Shown piece by piece: positions 1 to 10,239 of a DNA stretch of 64,000 bases; positions within the stretch are counted from its first letter, which is position 1, and each line of letters begins with the position of its first letter. The stretch comes from Tretioscincus oriximinensis (Eukaryota; Chordata; Lepidosauria; Squamata; Gymnophthalmidae). Below the pieces are notes generated by a model. The model made no database searches. It worked only from the letters and a program-made list of their open reading frames with translations, and had not been told where the DNA came from. The position numbers were made by a program, and so were the translations under genes. Location of the stretch: the NCBI GenBank assembly GCA_022410635.1, contig JAJVDF010000017.1, forward strand, positions 2,207,599 to 2,271,598. The letters are read 5' to 3'.

Positions 1-1989
1 CTCCACTATCTTTTATCGTCTGTCCTTTTGGCAAAGAAGAAGAAATATTATTTCAGGAATTTGGATTTGCTGATTGTCCTCCCAGATCTCATACTATAAA
101 TTTATCCCTACAAGTAATTTCCCTTATCAGTTCTATCTATTTCAGAAGTCTTCATAGAAAAAAGGCCATTTTTAGTACCACAGAGAGTTCTATGTAAACA
201 ATCAACAAAGCTCTATCCTTCTGAACTTCTCCATTTCATTTATCATACAACAGCTACTTTTTCACCCCAATACTATACTTTCCTTTAAGGTTAAATGATT
301 ATAATTCTTTACAAGATGGTTGATGTTTCCTTTCACCTTGCAAAACANTTTGAAACTTTTTTTAGGCTCTTTTTGGCTGTTTCTGAAACTGTTCCATTTG
401 CCACCTGGCCTTTCTCTGAAGAATCAAGGACACTTTTGTACCATTTAAAAGTGAGTGTTTACTCCTGCATCTATCCTTGAAAGAAGTAACCAAGACCTCA
501 GGAGGGGAGGATATGGATATTTTTAAATGTTTCTATTAATGTGTATTTATCTTTTTTTATTTTCTTGATCTTTTGTTACCCCCCATGGGACAAATGGTGA
601 CAGGTAGGATAGAAATCATTTTAAATAACTAATTAAATAAATACCATCAGAGCCTTGTTTTTATATCACCACAATCTTCTTCTCTCCACTGTATCCAACA
701 AAAGAGATTTTTGTTCCTAGAACCATTTCTTTCATACTGCTTGATCTACTGATTCCCTTTGTCCTCCCCTAAAGAATAAACTGACTTTTTGACATATATT
801 TCTACTTCTGTGTTAGGTTACAGAGGGATTGCAGTTCTCCATTAAAACAATGCCTCTTTTAAGGATGGGTGAGCAGCTTGGATGAGAAGCCCTCTGCACC
901 TCTAGCTTCAACACTTTGTGGTTCACTGAGCAAGAGCTGATCTTTTGCGCATGATTTGTGGCACAAAAACAGTGAATTCTGATTTATCTACATTAAACCG
1001 CAAATATTACCTAACACAATATGGGGAAAATGGTGTATGTCTGTCCTTGTGCTACATTCTTCTTTTTCATTTTGAAAAACAAGATCAACCCAAAGGAGGT
1101 GACTTCTGAAGTGCATCTCTATTTGTACAGCAGTTTCTGACTACAAGCTGATGTAACATGCGTTGCATTTGGGTTAATGACAGTATTCTCTGTATATTAT
1201 TTCTTTATGAAGCACTCAGGTTTCCTGCCAGCTAACTAGCTCCAGAGACTGTGCTATCAAACGAGCATCTTGGAAGAAAATTGTTTACTCTGCAATACTT
1301 GGACATAAACTGCATAATTACAGGATACTTCCTGACAGCTGTATCACACACAGGGCTATTAATCTGTCCTTGGTCCTGAAGAACAGGACTGAAAACCATA
1401 AAAAAAGGTTCTGAACTGGATTGAAACCCAGAAAAACCTCTTCAAAATTTGTTCTTCTGGTTTTCACTTCTGTTCTTTAGTCATCGATTTTTCTGTACTT
1501 TGGAGAACAATCCCCAGATGGTTATAGTATTCTTCAGACAGTGCATGAGTTTCTGGCAAACCTTGAATCTTTTTGGTTAAGCCTTTTCCTACCTGGATCT
1601 TAGGATCTCCATGACTGCTCCTCTCCACAAAACAATCGTGTTTCCATTCTGCACCAAGGAAAATCTCCATGGTCATGAAAGGAGAGATTGCTGATATTTT
1701 CTGACATCATCATGAAATATTTTCCTTCCATAGGGAAGCTGTCTGCAGCCCTGGTGTGTGCCGCTGATGCATGAGATTTGTGATACCACAAGAAGACACC
1801 AGTCAACCAGAACTGCGGATTGCAGCTGACATGCGCGATATTGACTTCCTGGTCCTCCATGTGCATTCCTCTCACCAGCTCTGCTAGTTCTGTGTGGAAT
1901 TTGAAGGTTATACACAGATGTGCGACTGGGTTATGCTGGGTTATTACAACCTTTCACAACATTTCACCTGTGCTAGTCTAGCTGAACTG
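1..1989. other. Unique AT-rich DNA, no gene recognised
   Basis: I see no repeat family, RNA gene or convincing exon here. Three minus-strand open frames overlap in different frames between 1464 and 1915 (70, 91 and 80 codons). They show no domain I recognise and no conserved motif, so I do not call a gene; a decayed pseudogene remains possible. Confidence 0.5.
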
Positions 1990-2003
1990 GGAAGATAAAA
2001 AGG

Positions 2004-2640
2004 ATGTTTACAGTACTGCCAGAAGAGAACACAAACTTCACCTGCCACAAATGCAAGCTTGTGTCACTGCTGGAAGAAAAGGTACGAAGTCTCGAGGAGA
2101 GAGTGTCCACTCTAAAACTCATTAGGGATGCAGAGGGCCAAACAGAGGAATCCCTTCTGACTCATGAAGAGAAAGAAAATCCTAGCAAACCAATAGAAGC
2201 AGCAGAATGGAAACATGTGACTCAGACCAGAAGGAGGGGTAGGAGGCTGTCAGCACCTATACAGCTTAAGAACCAAGACCAGGTTCTAATGCAAGAGAAC
2301 AATGAAGAGGAGCAGAACTATACATCTAGATCACCCATGAGGAGCAGCCCAGTTAGCACTCAGAAACCTCTTGAACTAACGAAATGAACTGCCCCAGAAA
2401 AGAAGAAGAAAAAGGAGAGTGGTGGTTCTGGGGGATTCCCTATTGAGAGGAACAGAAGTGGCTGTATGCAGACCTGATATTTTATTTATTTATTTGTTTA
2501 TTTATTTATTTATTTATTTATACTTATACCCCGCCCTATACCCGAAGGTCTCAGGTGAAGATATAACTTCACGAGAGGTATGCTATCTTCCAGGAGCACA
2601 GATCAAAGATGTGTCTGAGAGTCTGCCAAGACTCTGTGGA
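2004..2640 (+). pseudogene. CR1 ORF1 protein remnant
   Basis: The frame from 2004 begins with a CHKCKL zinc-finger-like block and a coiled coil (LLEEKVRSLEERVSTL) typical of CR1 ORF1 proteins, which bind LINE RNA. A frameshift after 2387 moves the reading to the frame at 2419, which gives VVLGDSLLRGTE. That is the GDSL-like esterase block found in CR1 ORF1, followed by CRPD and, after an insertion, SREVCYLPGA. The start at 2004 fits the family's N-terminus. The remnant ends where it is fused to reverse transcriptase sequence at about 2640. Confidence 0.8.
2481..2564 (-). mobile_element. Family F tail inserted in CR1 ORF1
   Basis: A TTTA-rich stretch followed by ACCCCGCCCTATACCCGAAGG interrupts the esterase block between CRPD and SREV. 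GATAT occurs on both sides (2476-2480 and 2560-2564), consistent with a short target duplication. The added length is 84 bases, so the reading frame continues through it as FIYLFIYL-type residues. It is the minus-strand form of the tail seen at 20060 and 56915, so family F was active after this CR1 landed. Confidence 0.7.
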
Positions 2641-3450
2641 AGGAATTGAAGGAAAACTTATCAAATTTGCTGATGACACAAAACTAGGCGGTGTTGCTAA
2701 TACTAAACAAGACAGGATTCAAAAAGATCTAGACAAGCTTGAACAATGGGCTGAAACTAACAGAATGGTATTTAATAGAGAAAAATGCAAGATCCTACAT
2801 CTGGGCAAAAATAATAAAAACAGCATATATAAAATGGGAGGAATATGTCTGAGCAGCAGCATAGGTGAGAAGACCTGGGTTTATTGGTTGATCACAGATT
2901 AAACATGAGTCAACAGTGTGAAGCAGCTGCAAAAAAGGCAAACACACTCCTGGGATGTATCAAGAGGAGCATAGAATCTCGTGAAGTAAATATTCCTCTC
3001 TAAAGTACTTTGATACGACCACACTTGGAATACTGTGTTCAGTTCTGGGGGGCCCAATTTAAAAAGAACATTGATAAACTAGAGCAAGTTCAAAAGAGCA
3101 TACAAGGATGGTGAGTGGTCTGGAAACCATGTCCTATGAGAAACAGTTAAGGGATCTAGGAATATTTAGTCTGCAAAAGAGAAGATTGAGAGGAGACTTG
3201 ACAGCTGTCTACAAATATCTGAAGGGCTGCCACATAGCAGAGGGATCGACATTGTTCTCATTAGCACATGGAAGGACTAGAAATAATGGAATGAAACTGC
3301 AAGGGAGTAGATTTAGATTAGATATCAGAAAAAAACTTTCTAACAATAAGGGGATAAACCAGGGGAACAGGTTGCTACAGGGGGTGGTGAGTTCGCCTTC
3401 ACTGGAAGTCTTCAAACAGAGACTGGACAGTCATCTTTCTGGGATTGTTT
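2641..3450 (+). pseudogene. CR1 reverse transcriptase C-terminal remnant
   Basis: The translation from 2641 gives EGKLIKFADDTKLGG, which contains the catalytic FADD box (motif C) of the CR1 reverse transcriptase, then KLEQWAETNRM. After frameshifts it gives the conserved [13 protein letters not shown] block. The frame at 3108-3452 contains KRRLRGDLTAVYKYLKG, the usual CR1 C-terminal segment. Fingers, palm motifs A and B and the whole endonuclease are missing. Several frame changes and a stop near 3001 confirm it is dead. Confidence 0.85.
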
Positions 3451-3509
3451 AATGAATCCTGCATTGAGCAGGGGGTTGGACCCGATGACCCTGGAGATCC
3501 CTTCCCACT

Positions 3510-3645
3510 CTATGATTCTGTGATTCTGTGATTCTGTGTTTCTATGATTCTATGATTCAATGATTCAATGATTCTATGATTCTATGATTCTATGATTCTA
3601 TGATTCTATGATTCTATGATTCTATGATTCTATGATTCTATGATT
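3510..3645 (+). repeat. Expanded CR1 3' octamer (ATTCTATG)n
   Basis: The CR1 tail carries about 17 copies of the 8-base unit TGATTCTA/ATTCTATG, with variant units TGATTCTG and TGATTCAA near its 5' side and near-identical units at its 3' side. CR1 elements normally end in two to four such units, so this one has grown into a small satellite. Confidence 0.9.
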
Positions 3646-3800
3646 AATCATCAAAACTTTAGTATACTATTGGTTAAAAGCAATGCTACAAACATAGACA
3701 GTATGAATGACAGAAAAAGTGCAGGGAAGAAAGGACTAATAGTCAAAGATTTACTATACATTTTATAGGTTAAAACTATGCTACCAACACATAAGTACAA

Positions 3801-3893
3801 TTTCAGAGAAATATCTGTGTTAGTCATAGTAGAAAGTCCAGCAAGGGGGCTTATAGTCTCAAAGTGCTATAAGCCCTTTTGCTAGATATATGG
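3801..3893. mobile_element. Family G repeat with inverted-duplication junction
   Basis: It begins TTTCAGAGAAATATCTGTGT like the copy at 28107. After AGAAAGTCCAGCAAGGGG it turns around: 3841-3856 is followed by a 10-base loop and its near-perfect reverse complement at 3867-3882. Compared with the copy at 28107, the second half is the element's own downstream sequence in inverted orientation. Confidence 0.65.
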
Positions 3894-4675
3894 AACTATG
3901 ACTGAAAAGGATACATGATTCAAAGCTATATTTGCAAAACTCTGTTACTAGAGGTCATATAGAGGATTCATGGTGTGCGAGCTGTGAGATTTCTGTGACA
4001 GTAAAAAAGGAATTTTTTATTTATTTTTTTCTATCTCACTCTATACCCAGGGATCTCAGGGCAAGTATTGGAAGGAAGGTAAAATGGGATTACTAGAGAA
4101 GAGAGTGTGTTAGAAAATGGTTCTAAATCAATTGTCAGCTCTGTGAAGCCTCACAGTTATGTAGCTGTGGGAATCAGCTCTTCCGTTTGACACTGTAGAA
4201 AGGATTTGAAAAGCAAACTAAAAGTGTGTAAATTGTGGTGTTGCATAGCAGCATCCTTTGCTGAAGTGACATAAACAGAAAAGTTTGAAATGTGAACAAG
4301 GCCAAATCTTTCCTTAAATTTAGCTATTTCAGATAAAAGTTGGTCTACTTATTCTACACAGATGTCCTTGCTGCATGTACCTTACATTCTTCACTTGCAT
4401 TTACATTGAGTGACATAAGAATGCTGATGTGAATAGTAACACAGATGCACAATTCATGTTTCACGACTCACCTATACTCTACTGAGACCCAGTCTACAGT
4501 ATATGTAGATGCACCATTGCCGTTCTAGAACAGACTCCATTTTTATATTTGTAGTAATAATTAATGTAGGCCATCAATAGTACAGATCCAATCTGGAGTA
4601 CTACTAATCCCATGCAGATGATATGGACTGCATGACTCCATATTTCATTTTGTGAAGAAGGAGAAGGTAAATGGA
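3894..4675. other. Mostly unique DNA with a decayed family F tail
   Basis: At 4015-4070 a TTTATTT-rich stretch followed by CTATACCCAGGGATCTCAGGG is an old minus-strand family F tail. The rest shows no gene or RNA that I can identify. Confidence 0.45.
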
Positions 4676-4812
4676 AAAGAGGCAGAATAATTTATATTCC
4701 ACTTTTCTCAACCCAGAGGGTTTCACCCAAATGATTTCTTGTAGGATGTAGAATTAAACCAGGTGACTGTCAGATAAGAGTCCAACACTCTGATCACAAG
4801 ACCTTTAGCTAA
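4676..4812 (-). mobile_element. tRNA-derived SINE (E1), partial
   Basis: The order matches the minus-strand SINE at 49839-50107: TTTATATTCCACTTTTCTCA, a CCCAGAGGG block, then a decayed tRNA-like head (CAGGTGACTGTCAGATAAGAG) and CCAACACTCTGATCAC. The centre is deleted and there is no recognisable CTT tail. Confidence 0.6.
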
Positions 4813-6165
4813 CGTAATAAATTCAGAATTGCTTAGGTCTGGAAGATTACATTTATGCCTGAATATTCGCTTGACTCAAATGTCTTGATCTTCATATGGT
4901 TGTCTAATACTATTAATGTAGTTGAATGGAAGCTGCAAACTAAAGGAATGCATACAATAAGTAACCTGAGGATATTGTAAGAAAACTGTGCCACTATCCT
5001 CTCCCTGTATTGATTCTATTTTTCTTATATTTAAAGCAACCCAAATACTTTTAATCCCCATCACTAAGCACTGGGTGTTAAGTGTTTTCCTCACGACTTG
5101 ATCTCCATATAAAAAATGCTTCATCCTTCTTTGTCTGATGATGTGCCCCTTTTAAATCTGAAAATAAATGTAAACTGCTGCAGACTGTCAGCTTAAGAAA
5201 TTCCAGTTTCTATCAAGCAGCTATGGGGAAGATAATACTTTCCGTAATGAATTATGCATTAATTGTTTGGTTGTATGTAAGAAGAAGGAGGGGTGGAGAT
5301 GAACTTTATTTATGACTGCCTTTCTCTAAAAGGGTTAGAAGGGTTGTTCTTTTATTGTACGCCCCAGGATTTCAAATCAATATTTATACATTTTCTCCAA
5401 TGCTAATGCATGATGATCCATTTGTTAAAATAAACAATAAAATCTGACCTACTTACAGTGCGCTAAGCATGCTACCCAAACTTCATGGTAAGTGCTGGAT
5501 CACAAGACATTTCTAGAATTGTACCCTTGATGGAAGTAGGCAAGATATTTTAAATTTTAAAATCATAAACCTGTATCCTGGTAGCACTGGAGAATTGGTG
5601 ATGGGCTTAGCATTAGTGTTAATAGGAATGGCTTTACTCTAAGATACATATGAATGCTGAAAAATATTTAATAGCTTTGGTTCCCACCCTGGCATTCTGA
5701 ACAGTGGTGGAGTTAATATCCCATCACAGCAGAGTTGTAGGACTTAGGATACTTCTTCTTTGACCAAAGTGGCACCAGTATCAATTGAAATATTTTCTGG
5801 CAGAAAGAAGTGCTTGGAACTTTTGCCTATCACTGTGCTGTTTTTGCAAATAAGNAAGAAGTTCTGGTTCTATAGTCCTCCATGTATTGCTACACTACAA
5901 CTTATATCAGATCCAATCAGTCTGGTGAAATATATNTTGACTTCCACTATTTTAAAAAAACTTTACTGGGATTATCAAATCTATAGTGGTTTTGGATTTG
6001 TAGGACTCTTCCCCTACCTCATTTTTAACTGATTTGTTAAATTAATGTAATTACCATACAAACAGCAAAGTATAGTAAGAACAAAGTACTAACAAACCAA
6101 AAATACAGTAATATATCATTGTCATAACAAAGAATGAGCTATAATATATTTACCTAGCTTAGGGT
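4813..6165. other. No feature recognised
   Basis: AT-rich unique sequence. The open frame at 5760-6032 contains two undetermined codons and no recognisable domain. I see no repeats or RNA genes. Confidence 0.4.
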
Positions 6166-6820
6166 GCTTCCCCACTGGATGTTTAAAATAGGCTGACCAG
6201 ATGACCCCTTTTTTGGGGGGTGAAAACCCGGTCTTGGNGTGTCTCCCGGTTTTTGCTGAGGAAAAAAAATATTAAAAAAAATTGAAAAAAAATTCCTCAG
6301 TAAAAACCAGGAGGCACCCCAAAACCAGGTTTCCATCTCTCCCCCCCCTCCAACGGGGTCATCTGGTCAGCCTAGTTTAAAATCGCTTAAAATCAGTGGG
6401 GAAAACACATTCGTAAGTAAGTTTTCACTTACTTTTAGTCATTCTCATTGTTTCTTATTTCCCAATGACATTTCCTGATATTTATGTGGTATCACATGTC
6501 CCATAAGTCATTGCTGTGTTTATTTTACAGTAATTTCCAGCATTCTTTGCAAGCTGAGAGCCAGTCAAGAGTTAATGAACTTTTTACAGCTAGTCTCAAG
6601 TCCTACAAGGTTTACTAGGTTCGCATTAGAAAGTCCCCACTAAAGCTATTCGTTGGTTTTTAGAGAAGTCTGTTAGGAAATTGGATTAAATGGGGTGGCT
6701 AGAAGATCCGAGACCATAGGCTTTTTTAGCGAGTGGTCCTCATACATCTGTGACTTAATGGAGAGAAATTTGCATCATGTAAGTTCCATTTCAGTAAAAA
6801 TCCTTAGTGGGGATGTACTC
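6166..6820 (+). mobile_element. Family A element, copy 1 (interrupted)
   Basis: The copy starts near GTGCTTCCCCACTGGATG and ends near CCTTAGTGGGGATGTAC, giving short imperfect terminal inverted repeats around CCCCACT. Inside are blocks shared with five other copies: CACTTACTTTTAGTC, CCCATAAGTCATTGCTG, TTCCAGCATTCTTTGC, TTTTTAGCGAGTGG and AAAATCCTTAGTGGGGATG. A second transposon sits near its 5' end. No coding capacity; probably a non-autonomous DNA transposon, family name unknown to me. Confidence 0.75.
6189..6374. mobile_element. hAT-type MITE nested in family A copy 1
   Basis: The ends are TAGGCTGACCAGATGACCCC and its exact reverse complement, a 20-base perfect terminal inverted repeat. 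The element is 186 bases long and is flanked by an exact 8-base direct repeat, GTTTAAAA (6181-6188 and 6375-6382). An 8-base target duplication is the hallmark of the hAT superfamily, and TAGGGTGACCAGAYG-like ends occur in known vertebrate hAT elements. The interior continues as an imperfect hairpin around an A-rich centre. Confidence 0.9.
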
Positions 6821-7213
6821 TTATTCTTGAAAAGATTTTGAAAAGCATTTATGGGGTAACAATAGATTTAACATAACAATAGATTTAACTTAAGTTCTTG
6901 CCCATTTGTACGCAAGACTCCTGCAATTCTGTCTATGAAGTATTGGTAAATTTCAACTCTTTTCCTGCAGGGTCTATGGCTCAAATTGCACTAGGCCTTG
7001 CTCTGCTCCAGAGAGAGATCTAAGAGGCCTGTAGTCCGCATTCCAGTCTGGTAGAAGACATGCCAGAAAGAACATATGTTGGCCTGGAATGATATTTACA
7101 CAGCAAGTCCCTTAGACCTCTTTGACAGCCCTTTGCCTAAACTGCTCTAATATCTGTCAGGGAAGCTATTTCTGACAACAAAATATCAAGGGCTGAGTCT
7201 CAAACATTTTGAG
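6821..7213. other. No feature recognised
   Basis: Unique-looking sequence between the family A copy and the triplet array. Confidence 0.4.
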
Positions 7214-7728
<515 letters not shown>

Positions 7729-8193
7729 TTTGTAACTTAAAGGTTTCTGGCTTTAACAGTGGATGCATTTTCTATCTATATACCTCATAGTTTTACCCAA
7801 AGGATTCTGGGGAAAATAGTGAAAACAGATGTTTATTTTTGAGATATCTTTCAGCTTATAGATGGAGGATGCACAAGAGGTATCCCAGGCTTCCGAATGT
7901 ACTATTCCAAATGTATTATTAAACCAACGTGAAAATGTAATGATAAACCATTTAATACTTGTGGTGTTAAGATGCCCAGTTTAGAATTTAGTACAATCTC
8001 AATCTATACATTACATTCTACATATATTCATAAATGATCCACAGATAAGGCAAAAGAAGAAAGTGTTATATAATTACAGTAAGTGTCTTTCATGTTACAA
8101 GCACCTCTGGAATTTAGAGAACTGCACATACATTGAAACAACTTCCATTACCCATAAACTGCTGATCTAAAATCAGGTACAGGATAATATGGA

Positions 8194-8224
8194 AATAAGT
8201 AAATAAATAAATAAATAAATAAAT
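8194..8224. repeat. (AAAT)n microsatellite
   Basis: Seven or so AAAT units. The surrounding 7740-8600 is otherwise unique, with no gene recognised. Confidence 0.9.
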
Positions 8225-8604
8225 GGATACCTTTGGAGCTACTTCCCATTTAATGAAAACCATCAGCAGCTTCTAGATGCAGAAAAATTGGAGTAGAGTA
8301 CTTAAGAGATGTTCATCATTGAAACACTGATACAAAGGTCAGTATTGATCTAAGAATAAAGAATCACAAGTGGAAAAGCTTTCTGCAAGCAAAGCAGTGG
8401 AAGTGTGAGCTTTTTCTTCTAGACTCTTCAAGGAAGCAGTTCAGCACATGAAAGGTCACACTGAAAATAAGAGGATGAGTGCCTCAACCATTCTGAAAAT
8501 TAAAAGGAAACTATTCAACTTAATTGTAGCAATAATATTGGTATAGATTTTTAATCGTATTTTAAATCGTATTGTTGACTATTTTGAATTTTGCCTGTGT
8601 TTCC

Positions 8605-9016
8605 AAAAGGGGTGTCTGCCTGTGACATGTTTGTTTTGCTGTTTATTTTAAATATAGAAGAACACAATTGTAATTCTGGTCCACCTACCTTCAATTTTCC
8701 ATGCTGTTTCCTGTTTCCCCATTACATTTTCTTGTATTTTCATGACATTGCGTGTCCCATAAATCACTGCTGCGCTGATTTTACTACAATTCCCAGCATC
8801 CTCTGCGAGTCAAGAGTCTCGCAAGATTTATAATTTTCCCACAATGGAAGGCCCCACCAAGGCTATTTTTTGGATTTTAGAGAAGTCCACTATGTAATCG
8901 GACAAACAGCAGTGGCCGAGACAATGGGCCTGTTGCTGAACCTGCATGAACTCATGGGGCAAATTCAGCCTGATGTAAGTATCATCTTGATAAAAATCCT
9001 TCATGGGGATGCAGCC
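8605..9016 (+). mobile_element. Family A element, copy 2
   Basis: Contains the family blocks CCACCTACCTTCAATTTTCC, CCCATAAATCACTGCTGC, ACTACAATTCCCAGCATCC, GGACAAACAGCAGTGG, and the 3' terminus AAAATCCTTCATGGGGATGC. The 5' boundary is fuzzy. Family C copy 1 begins about 40 bases beyond its 3' end. Open frames at 8591-8833 and 8870-9073 fall inside it and look incidental. Confidence 0.75.
8783..8809 (+). promoter_or_regulatory. ZNF143 (SBS2)-like motif in family A
   Basis: ACTACAATTCCCAGCATCC followed by TCTGCGAG closely resembles the vertebrate ZNF143/THAP11 'ACTACA' motif (ACTACAATTCCCAGCATGC, then a CG-rich end). The main departure is at the GC after CAT. Equivalent sites occur at the same place in the other family A copies (near 6527, 26804, 32876, and on the minus strand near 53611 and 55390). 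Binding is not shown by sequence alone. Confidence 0.5.
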
Positions 9017-9057
9017 AAAGTCTCCAGATTATGTGTTTTAAAAAACCTCTACACTTT

Positions 9058-9237
9058 GGCCCTTTCTGCNTGAACTTTACTCCAGATTATATGTAGGAAT
9101 AGGGACCTGCCATCCACATACTAGTGCGGACTACTGCAGGCTCCATTCAGAACTTATTATAGTCTGCATTATTATGTGGATGGCAGGTGATCATTCCAAT
9201 ACATCATTTAGAATAAGACCCAGTTCTGAAAGGGCCA
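9058..9237. mobile_element. Family C palindromic MITE, copy 1 (complete)
   Basis: About 180 bases bounded by TTGGCCCTTTC and GAAAGGGCCAA. The interior is itself a large inverted repeat: CTGCCATCCACATACTAGTG at about 9108-9127 pairs with CATTATTATGTGGATGGCAG near 9169-9187. The whole element can fold into a long hairpin. I see no exact target duplication. Six other copies share the CCACATGCTAGTG and AGACTATG blocks. Confidence 0.75.
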
Positions 9238-9622
9238 ATGACAATTTTGAGAGGTCTGTACAGTATATAGCTGATTTTGTTCATGTATAGCTTATCTTGT
9301 TTTATTGCTGGTAGAGCCGTGTGATGCAGGAGGTGGTGTGAGATACTAGGATTTCTGATAAATGTGAAGAGTCCTTTCCAACCCCTGAAAGCACTGCTGT
9401 TAGTGGCACCTCTCTAAATATGCCAAATCCCTGGGGTCCCTGGAATAGACTTGATATTTCAGCCTCATTTGTTGCAGTTTTGGGGTTATNAACTTCTGGA
9501 TATACCTATGATATTCATCTTCAGAGGATGTATAAATGTCAAATACAACTGAGGGTCTCCAAGCCCTTGACATCCTTCTTATGGACAGATCTGTGTTGCT
9601 TTGTTCCTGGCAATTGCTTCTA

Positions 9623-9905
9623 GTGTTGCCAGTTTGGTGTAGTGGTTCAGAGCATCAGTCTCTTATCTGGTAGCCTTCTGGTTTAAGTCTGCATTCTTCC
9701 ACAAAGTCAACTGGGAGGCTTTGGGCTAGTCACAGTTCTTTGGAGCTGTTTGAGCCCCATCTCCTTCACAAAGTGTCTGTTGTGAAAATAAGACCATAAA
9801 GTTATGTAAACTGCTTTGATTCCCTTCTGGTTGAGAAAAGTGGGTATAAAAACCAACTTCTCCTTCTTCTCTTTTTTCTCTTCTTTCCTCCTCCCCCTCC
9901 CCCTC
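9623..9905 (+). mobile_element. tRNA-derived SINE (E1), full length
   Basis: Starts CCAGTTTGGTGTAGTGGTTC, a tRNA-like head whose TGGTGTAGTGG fits the polymerase III A box; the B-box position reads GGTTTAAGTCT. The body contains TTTGGGCTAGTCACAGTTC, TTTGGAGCTGTTTGAGCCCC and CAAAGTGTCTGTTGTG. The 3' end reads GAGAAAAGTGGGTATAAAAA followed by a pyrimidine tail (CTTCTTCTCTTTTTTC). This order matches the abundant squamate tRNA-SINE with a CTT tail; I cannot verify the database name. Confidence 0.85.
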
Positions 9906-10239
9906 CTCCTTTTTGCCCCACTCTCTGGTTGTCATGAAGGAGAAAGGGATGTGTGGCTAGGGCTTGGGGATTTCTCTCCATTTATACATAGCAGGTGGGA
10001 GGAACAGAAGAGGGAGTTTCAAAAGTGGCTGAATGGTGCAATAGATGTTGCTGCCANACTGATTCTGTAGGGAGCTCAGGGTGGGAACTCCACTTCTCTG
10101 TTAGGTCACCTTATGCAGCAGGGTGAGACGACCACATTTGGAGAGCTGATGTGCAATTGTCCTTTCCATAGGCACCATAAGTCACCTATTATTCAACATG
10201 GGGATTATGTCTCAGGTCTTTCAACATGATTTCTTTGTA

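Larger units (their letters stand above)
1990..3645 (+). mobile_element. CR1 LINE, internally deleted copy
   Basis: A CR1-clade non-LTR retrotransposon. The 5' part encodes ORF1 (coiled coil, then an esterase-like block). The middle of ORF2 is absent, and the sequence resumes at the reverse transcriptase FADD box near 2662. The end is a CR1 3' UTR with GACCCGATGACCCTGGAG, followed by the clade's diagnostic ATTCTATG octamer. CR1 copies are usually truncated from the 5' side, so keeping ORF1 while losing the centre is unusual. Frameshifts and stops make it non-functional. Confidence 0.9.

Noticed and set aside
3510..3645. Possible CRISPR-like or clustered repeat array
   Set aside because: The octamers are contiguous without spacers and are the CR1 3' terminal motif.
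9623..9700. Functional tRNA gene
   Set aside because: The head has box-like motifs but no complete cloverleaf, and it continues into a SINE body and tail.
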